The notes under the pieces are model-generated. The model was not told the DNA's origin and searched no databases. It saw only the letters and a list, made by a program, of their open reading frames with translations. A stretch of 10,516 nt of DNA, from positions 15,507 through 26,022 of the forward strand of contig DJWQ01000029.1 of assembly GCA_002441045.1 (NCBI GenBank). Direction: 5' to 3'. The position numbers and the translations under genes were made by a program. The stretch comes from Firmicutes bacterium UBA6226. Its GTDB lineage: Bacteria; Bacillota_A; Clostridia; Peptostreptococcales; Acidaminobacteraceae. Shown here piece after piece: positions 6,552 to 10,516 of this stretch. How positions within the stretch are numbered: position 1 is the first letter of the stretch; each line of letters opens with the position of its first letter.

Positions 6552-6911
6552 TTAGCCTCCTATTTTAAACTCTGGAATACATTGATTTAAGTATTCTGTT
6601 TTAAGAGATAGTCTTTTGAAATCTGTATTTAAAGTTGGGTATTTTTCCAATCCATTTTGAATGTCTTCAAGAATTTGTGTTAACAAAGCAGAATCATTCG
6701 TGAGTGAATAATAGACGTATTTTTCAACTCGGGTATCAGAAACGAGATTCAAATCCTTTAGTTTCGCAAGACTTTTAGATACCTTAGGCTGTGGCATTTG
6801 TAGGATGCCGCTAAATTCACAGACACAAAGTGGCCCGTGCTTCAATAGCATTAAAACTCTTAGTCGTGATTCATCAGATAATAGTTTAAAAAGATTGGTG
6901 AGTTCTTGCAT
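6552..6911 (-). CDS. arsR: ArsR/SmtB-family metal(loid)-responsive repressor
   Basis: The 119-residue winged-helix protein has LFKLLSDESRLRVLMLL as the family opening, then LCVCEF with C29 and C31 at the start of the sensing helix. The recognition helix is in PQPKVSKSLAKLKDLNLV and the wing in TRVEKYVYYSL. The CVC motif is that of ArsR proteins that bind As(III)/Sb(III). The third cysteine found in E. coli ArsR (five residues after the first) is Ser34 here. C111 near the C terminus could be the third ligand, as ligand positions vary in this family. The protein would repress its own operon and release DNA on binding a trivalent metalloid. It is the first gene of the operon, with GGAGG at 6916-6920 four bases before ATG. 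Similar regulators respond to Cd or Pb, so the inducer is not certain. Confidence 0.9.
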   Translation of the reverse strand: MQELTNLFKLLSDESRLRVLMLLKHGPLCVCEFSGILQMPQPKVSKSLAKLKDLNLVSDTRVEKYVYYSLTNDSALLTQILEDIQNGLEKYPTLNTDFKRLSLKTEYLNQCIPEFKIGG

Positions 6912-6923
6912 ATTACCTCCTTT

Positions 6924-6951
6924 ATATTCTCATATGCACATATGGGAATAT
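6924..6951. promoter_or_regulatory. Probable ArsR operator, 28-bp imperfect palindrome
   Basis: The arms are ATATTC-T-CATATG and CATATG-G-GAATAT around a CA centre, a 13-2-13 design with a single mismatched pair. It is very like the 12-2-12 operators of the SmtB/ArsR family. It sits just downstream of the predicted transcription start of arsR and upstream of its ribosome site, so a bound dimer would block transcription. Confidence 0.78.
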
Positions 6952-6961
6952 GTCCATTTAA

Positions 6962-6990
6962 ATAATAGTCTTCTCATTTAACTTTGTCAA
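6962..6990 (-). promoter_or_regulatory. Promoter of the arsR operon
   Basis: TTGACA (6990-6985), a 17-base spacer and TATTAT (6967-6962) form a near-consensus sigma-A promoter on the minus strand. The start would be near 6955, next to the operator. A promoter this strong with an operator right behind it fits tight repression and high induced output. Confidence 0.85.
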
Positions 6991-7007
6991 TGATTTTTAT
7001 AAATTAG

Positions 7008-7036
7008 TTGTCAATTGATAAAAGTATAGATACAAT
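7008..7036 (+). promoter_or_regulatory. Promoter of phoPR
   Basis: TTGTCA (7008-7013), a 17-base spacer and TACAAT (7031-7036) give a good sigma-A promoter. The start would be near 7043, about 48 bases before the coding start. It is back to back with the arsR promoter, the two -35 boxes being 17 bases apart. Confidence 0.65.
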
Positions 7037-7090
7037 GGAGTTGAACAGAGCACCGCTAAAATTAATTACAAATAAAATAAGAGGTGTATG

Positions 7091-7789
7091 ATGTCGAAAA
7101 ATAAATTGTTAGTCGTAGACGATGAAATCCATATTTTAGAGCTTTTAAAGTATAACTTAGAAAGCAATGGATTTGAAGTTGTAGAGGCAGAAAATGGTGA
7201 AGATGCATTAAGCATTATCAAATCTACAAAAATTAACGGAGTTATATTGGATTTAATGCTTCCAGGAATTGATGGTCTTGAGGTTTTAAGACAAATTAGA
7301 CAGTCTGAACAGAAGGATTTGCCTGTAATTATGCTGACTGCTAAGAATGAAGAAATAGATGCCGTCATCGGTCTGGAAATGGGTGCAGATGACTATATTG
7401 GGAAACCATTTAGAACAAGAGAGTTGATTTCTAGAGTGAAATCTGTTTTAAGACGCGCACAACTTCGAGAAGAGGTTGTAGAGCATACGAACGAAATTCC
7501 TGCAGAAGGATTATTTGTCAATTCCGAAACGCATCAGATCTTTAATGATGGTGAAGAATTGTTTTTAACACTTAAGGAGTTTGAACTTTTAGAAAAATTA
7601 ATAAAATCACCAGGTCGCGTTTTTACAAGAGATGAGCTTCTTGAGTCAATATGGGGCTATGATTATATGGGCGAAACACGTACTGTAGATGTGCATATCA
7701 GACAGCTTAGAAAAAAAGTAGAAAAAGATGACCGAAATCCTGAGAAGATCTTAACCGTCAGAGGGATTGGCTATAAATTCAAACCATAA
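7091..7789 (+). CDS. phoP: PhoP/PhoB-type response regulator (OmpR family)
   Basis: The product is about 232 residues. The N-terminal receiver has the acidic pair in LLVVDDE, the phosphoacceptor Asp in VILDLMLPGIDG (residue 54 from this start), the switch Thr in VIMLTAK and the Lys in DDYIGKPF. The C-terminal winged helix of the OmpR class contains LTLKEFELLEKLIKSPGRVF and ends TVDVHIRQLRKKVE...VRGIGYKF. Two ATG codons are adjacent (7088 and 7091). The site GAGGTG at 7081-7086 gives better spacing to the second, so I chose that. The protein should be phosphorylated by the kinase encoded next and bind Pho boxes. The phosphate assignment rests on the kinase architecture and on pstS downstream. 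The stop TAA overlaps the ribosome site of the kinase gene, so the pair is one operon. Confidence 0.9.
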   Translation: MSKNKLLVVDDEIHILELLKYNLESNGFEVVEAENGEDALSIIKSTKINGVILDLMLPGIDGLEVLRQIRQSEQKDLPVIMLTAKNEEIDAVIGLEMGADDYIGKPFRTRELISRVKSVLRRAQLREEVVEHTNEIPAEGLFVNSETHQIFNDGEELFLTLKEFELLEKLIKSPGRVFTRDELLESIWGYDYMGETRTVDVHIRQLRKKVEKDDRNPEKILTVRGIGYKFKP

Positions 7790-7798
7790 GGAGGCACT

Positions 7799-9559
7799 AT
7801 GCGCAAGAAAATAGTCATTTCTTATTTTGCGATTATTATAGTGCTTACCAGTACTTTCGCTCTCATCATGATGAACAGTACTAACAATATGATGACGCTT
7901 CAGCTTCAGAATAGATTTGTCAATGAGTGTGATTTGCTTAAGCAGGTGTTTGTTTCAGAGTATCAAAATAAGGGAACTGCTGAGTTTGACTTTAGAAGCT
8001 TTGTTAACGATGCCAGTAGAGAGTTAGACACGAGAATTACCATTATCTATGAAGATGGCACAGTGCTAGCGGATACGCATGAAGACCCAGCAAGGATGAA
8101 CAACCATTTAAATCGAGCAGAAGTGATTGACGCAATCAGAACGGATAAAATGGGAACCTCTATCCGTTATAGCAATACGGTAAAAGCCGATTTTCTTTAT
8201 GTCGCTATACCGGCACATATTGGAAACGAGACTTGGATCATACGTGTCTCAAAGCAGCTCACCGAGATTAAGGACATGAATCAACATATACTAAATGTGG
8301 CTGTTGTTTCAATATTAGGAACTGCTGTATTTGCGCTCTTGATGTCAATTTTCGTTTCAAAACGCATTACGAAGCCAATTGATGCGCTAACTGAGACGGC
8401 AAATGAAATCGCTAACGGCGAGTTTGGAAGAAAGATTTATATAGAAGCAAATGATCAAATCGGCGAACTGGCTCAGTCCTTTAACAAGATGAGTCAAACC
8501 CTTAGTAGCTCTATGAGCGAGCTTAGACAAAGGAATAGTGAACTTGAAGCGATATTAAATAGTATGATTAATGGTATTATCGCAGTAGATCAAAACAAAA
8601 ACATCATCCTAATTAATAAATTCTGTTTTGATATTTTAGATTTGCCTCAGGACTATGTTGTAGAAAATGAGTCGATGTACAAGATTATTCGAAATGAAGA
8701 AATCGCTCAGATGGTAGAATGTGCTATTCTTGAAGGTCAATCTCAGATGAAAGAGCTCAACTATGTTCACAACGAGAAGATTTTAAGAATTTATGTTAAT
8801 CCAATTATAGCAGCAACCAAAGAGATTTTAGGTAGCATCGTGGTTATTCAAGATGTCACACAGATTAGAAAACTCGAGCAAATGAGAAGTGATTTCGTTT
8901 CAAACGTTTCGCATGAGCTAAAGACGCCATTAACTTCTATTAGAGGGTTTGTAGACACGCTTAAGAACGGTGCAATTCATCAACCCGAAACAGCAATGCG
9001 ATTTTTAGATATTATCGACATTGAGTCAGATCGTTTGTATCGTTTAATCAACGACATCTTATTGCTTTCCGAAATTGAAAGCATGGATCGAGAGCCTGAG
9101 CAAACGGAGGTTGAGGTTTCTAGTGTCATAGAGGAAGTCGTTGATATTTTGGAACTTAGAGCAAATGAAAAAGGACTTAAACTCATAACTGACATTGAAT
9201 CAAATCCAGTGATTCATGCCAATAGAGATCGGATTAAGCAAATGATGATTAATCTCGTAGACAACGGCATCAAGTACACTGAAAAAGGTGAAGTAAGAGT
9301 TAGAGTTGGCGCTCAAGGTTCTTGGGTTGTCATAACCGTATCTGATACAGGCATAGGATTTAATGAAAGCCATAAAGAACGCCTATTTGAAAGATTTTAT
9401 AGGGTCGATAAAGGACGTTCTCGTTCACAAGGTGGTACGGGCTTGGGACTTTCCATCGTAAAACACATTGTCTTACTTTATAAAGGTAAGATTTCGGTTA
9501 CGAGCCAACCAGGAAAAGGCACGACGTTTGAAATTTTGATTCCCAATGCAAAGCTATAA
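7799..9559 (+). CDS. phoR: PhoR-type sensor histidine kinase (HAMP-PAS-HisKA-HATPase)
   Basis: The 586-residue membrane kinase has its first transmembrane segment at about residues 5-25, an extracytoplasmic domain to about 163, and a second segment at about 164-187. HAMP follows (about 187-240, beginning VSKRITKPIDALTE), then PAS (about 248-355), HisKA with the phosphoacceptor H372 in FVSNVSHELKTPLTSIRG, and a HATPase domain. The HATPase shows the N box NLVDNGIKYTEKG, DTGIGF and GGTGLGLSIVKHI. All catalytic boxes are intact. The order and length match PhoR of Bacillus, which senses phosphate limitation through cell-envelope intermediates and the PAS region. AAGGAGG (7788-7794) overlaps the phoP stop and lies four bases before ATG. 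Nearby pstS supports a phosphate role; a cell-wall kinase (WalK-like) is the main alternative and less likely in this context. Confidence 0.9.
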   Translation: MRKKIVISYFAIIIVLTSTFALIMMNSTNNMMTLQLQNRFVNECDLLKQVFVSEYQNKGTAEFDFRSFVNDASRELDTRITIIYEDGTVLADTHEDPARMNNHLNRAEVIDAIRTDKMGTSIRYSNTVKADFLYVAIPAHIGNETWIIRVSKQLTEIKDMNQHILNVAVVSILGTAVFALLMSIFVSKRITKPIDALTETANEIANGEFGRKIYIEANDQIGELAQSFNKMSQTLSSSMSELRQRNSELEAILNSMINGIIAVDQNKNIILINKFCFDILDLPQDYVVENESMYKIIRNEEIAQMVECAILEGQSQMKELNYVHNEKILRIYVNPIIAATKEILGSIVVIQDVTQIRKLEQMRSDFVSNVSHELKTPLTSIRGFVDTLKNGAIHQPETAMRFLDIIDIESDRLYRLINDILLLSEIESMDREPEQTEVEVSSVIEEVVDILELRANEKGLKLITDIESNPVIHANRDRIKQMMINLVDNGIKYTEKGEVRVRVGAQGSWVVITVSDTGIGFNESHKERLFERFYRVDKGRSRSQGGTGLGLSIVKHIVLLYKGKISVTSQPGKGTTFEILIPNAKL

Positions 9560-9585
9560 ATCATGAATTTACATGTTCATAACAG

Positions 9586-9618
9586 AAGAACACATCTGAA
9601 AATAGATGTGTTCTTTTT
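9586..9618 (+). terminator. Rho-independent terminator of phoPR
   Basis: A 12-bp stem (AAGAACACATCT at 9586-9597 pairing with AGATGTGTTCTT at 9604-9615) with a 6-base loop is followed by further T residues. It lies 26 bases after the phoR stop. It separates phoPR from pstS, which therefore needs its own promoter. Confidence 0.9.
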
Positions 9619-9650
9619 ATTTATAAAATTAGCTTGGAATCTTTCTTCTT

Positions 9651-9689
9651 TTTACACAGACTTAACAAAGCAATTATTTGAGCCTAACA
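9651..9689 (+). promoter_or_regulatory. Pho-box-like direct repeats upstream of pstS
   Basis: TTTACA (9651-9656), TTAACA (9662-9667) and CTAACA (9684-9689) lie on one face of the helix at 11-bp phase. The third position of the series (9673-9678) is degenerate. This matches the TT(A/C/T)A(C/T)A repeats with about 5-base spacers bound by PhoP in Bacillus. The group sits about 50-90 bases before the predicted -10, as for activator sites. Assignment is by pattern and context. Confidence 0.6.
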
Positions 9690-9737
9690 TTGCCATGTTA
9701 AATTAAGTTTGTAATTAATTTTAGCAACTAAATAGAC

Positions 9738-9743
9738 TATACA
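9738..9743 (+). promoter_or_regulatory. Probable -10 box of pstS
   Basis: TATACA is the best -10 candidate before pstS; the -35 region 17 bases upstream (TTAATT) is poor. A weak -35 is expected for a promoter that needs an activator such as PhoP. A small inverted repeat, TACAAC...GTTGTA (9740-9745 and 9754-9759), overlaps the -10 and the start. Confidence 0.4.
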
Positions 9744-9779
9744 ACCTAATCTAGTTGTAAATTTGGAGGATTCTTAGTA

Positions 9780-10516
9780 ATGAAAAATTTTAAGATGTTT
9801 GGATTATTAATGTTGATAGTAGCTATGGTGTTCACAGCAACAGCATGTGGTAGCTCAAATGAATCAACAACAGAAGCAGCGACTCAAGCAGTATCACAAG
9901 GCGAAACACAAGCAACTACAGAAACAGCTAAATTAGAAGGTCAAGTAATTATTGATGGTTCTGGTACAGTTTACCCATTAATGGCACACATCGCAGAAGA
10001 ATATATGACAAACGTTCAACCGGATGTCAGTGTACAAGTCGGTAGAGCTGGATCAAGTGCAGGATTTAAAAAGTTCATCCCAGGCGAAACTGATTTCTCA
10101 GACGCTTCAAGAAAAATTAAAGATGAAGAAGTCGCTCAACTTGAAGAAAAAGGCATGAAAATGGATGAGAACGTTTTAGAAATCCAATTGGCATATGACG
10201 GTTTAACAATTGTTATCAACAAAGACAACACTTGGGCAACTGAAATGACGAAAGATGAAATTATCAATATGTTCTTATCTGGAAAATACAAAGAAAACGA
10301 TGTGGTTCTTTGGTCAGATATCAGAGCAGATTGGCCAGCAGAAGAAATTAAATTCTATGGTCCAAATGAAAACCATGGTACTTATGAGTTCTTCGCTGAA
10401 AACATTCTTGGTAAAGAGCCAATGGTAACTACAGCAAATCTTCAACAAGAATATTCAACACTTGTAGACTTAGTTTCAAAAGATAAAAATGCAATTGCTT
10501 ACTTTGGATATGGTTA
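9780..10516 (+). CDS. pstS: Phosphate ABC transporter substrate-binding lipoprotein PstS (partial, cut by window edge)
   Basis: The frame is open from ATG at 9780 to the last base (245 complete codons, no stop). The first 23 residues are a lipoprotein signal: MKNFKM, a hydrophobic run, then TATAC with the lipidated Cys at 23. A Ser/Thr/Glu/Gln-rich linker follows to about residue 53. The binding domain starts VIIDGSGTVYPLM, the phosphate-binding loop. Then come VGRAGSSAGFKKFIPGETDFSDASR, with the family GxTDFSDASR stretch, and FYGPNENHGTYEFF. This is the PstS/PBP-like family: it captures phosphate outside the membrane for PstCAB, whose genes would be expected next. The ribosome site GGAGG at 9765-9769 is ten bases from ATG, rather far but alone. 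PhoPR just upstream and Pho-box-like repeats suggest induction by phosphate starvation. Only the C-terminal part is missing. Confidence 0.92.
   Translation, partial: MKNFKMFGLLMLIVAMVFTATACGSSNESTTEAATQAVSQGETQATTETAKLEGQVIIDGSGTVYPLMAHIAEEYMTNVQPDVSVQVGRAGSSAGFKKFIPGETDFSDASRKIKDEEVAQLEEKGMKMDENVLEIQLAYDGLTIVINKDNTWATEMTKDEIINMFLSGKYKENDVVLWSDIRADWPAEEIKFYGPNENHGTYEFFAENILGKEPMVTTANLQQEYSTLVDLVSKDKNAIAYFGYG

Noticed and set aside
7799..9559. Kinase as WalK/YycG rather than PhoR
   Set aside because: The domain order is shared, but the downstream genes expected for walK (yycH, yycI, yycJ) are absent, while pstS with Pho-box-like repeats follows.
9740..9759. Inverted repeat TACAAC/GTTGTA at the pstS start as an operator or riboswitch
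   Set aside because: Only six pairs with an unmatched centre; too short to claim, and no known riboswitch core is present in the 120 bases before pstS.
1..10516. CRISPR array, tRNA, rRNA, transposon ends or phage genes
   Set aside because: No regularly spaced repeats, no cloverleaf or ribosomal RNA sequence, no transposase or integrase motif and no terminal inverted repeats with target duplication were seen on reading both strands.

Overview
The window reads as a chromosomal segment of a low-GC Gram-positive bacterium (Bacillota, most likely an anaerobic Clostridia-type organism). The grounds are AT-rich coding, strong AGGAGG-type ribosome binding sites, TTG/GTG starts, sigma-A promoters (one TTGACA-17-TATTAT, others with extended -10 elements), a PyrR-type RNA leader, a PhoP/PhoR pair followed by a lipoprotein PstS, and a stand-alone acyl-ACP thioesterase. 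Genus cannot be decided from the sequence. No rRNA, tRNA, CRISPR, insertion sequence or phage gene is visible, and every stretch without a gene is under 300 bases.

Layout. (1) 65-1465 (+): MocR/GabR-type regulator (GntR helix-turn-helix fused to an aminotransferase-like PLP domain), closed by a strong terminator. (2) 1571-2815 (-): uracil/xanthine permease of the UraA/PyrP type. Its short leader carries a recognisable PyrR-binding element and a hairpin that would hide the Shine-Dalgarno and is followed by seven U. (3) 3037-3777 (+): acyl-ACP thioesterase, tail-to-tail with (4) 3774-5132 (-): MATE-family exporter. The two stops overlap, and the best terminator for the MATE gene lies inside the thioesterase gene. 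(5) 5256-6911 (-): three-gene operon arsR - ArsP/DUF318 permease - mini-thioredoxin, with a consensus promoter and a 28-bp imperfect palindrome as the probable ArsR operator. (6) 7091-9559 (+): phoP-phoR two-component system, then a terminator, Pho-box-like repeats with 11-bp phasing, and the start of pstS (9780 to the window edge, truncated by the edge).

How the parts fit. The right third is a phosphate-starvation module: PhoR (membrane sensor kinase with an extracytoplasmic domain, HAMP and PAS) phosphorylates PhoP, which probably activates pstS and the Pst transporter expected to continue beyond the window. Divergent to it is an ArsR-controlled export/redox operon, probably for trivalent (organo)arsenic or a related metalloid. 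The pairing is biologically plausible because arsenate enters cells through phosphate transporters, but the link is an inference from position. The left part is a series of independent housekeeping and accessory genes: pyrimidine salvage, fatty acid release, multidrug export and a PLP-dependent regulator.

No clearly new system was found. The points most worth a second look are the compact PyrR leader, the terminator encoded inside the opposing gene, the ArsR operator architecture and the arsenic-phosphate juxtaposition.
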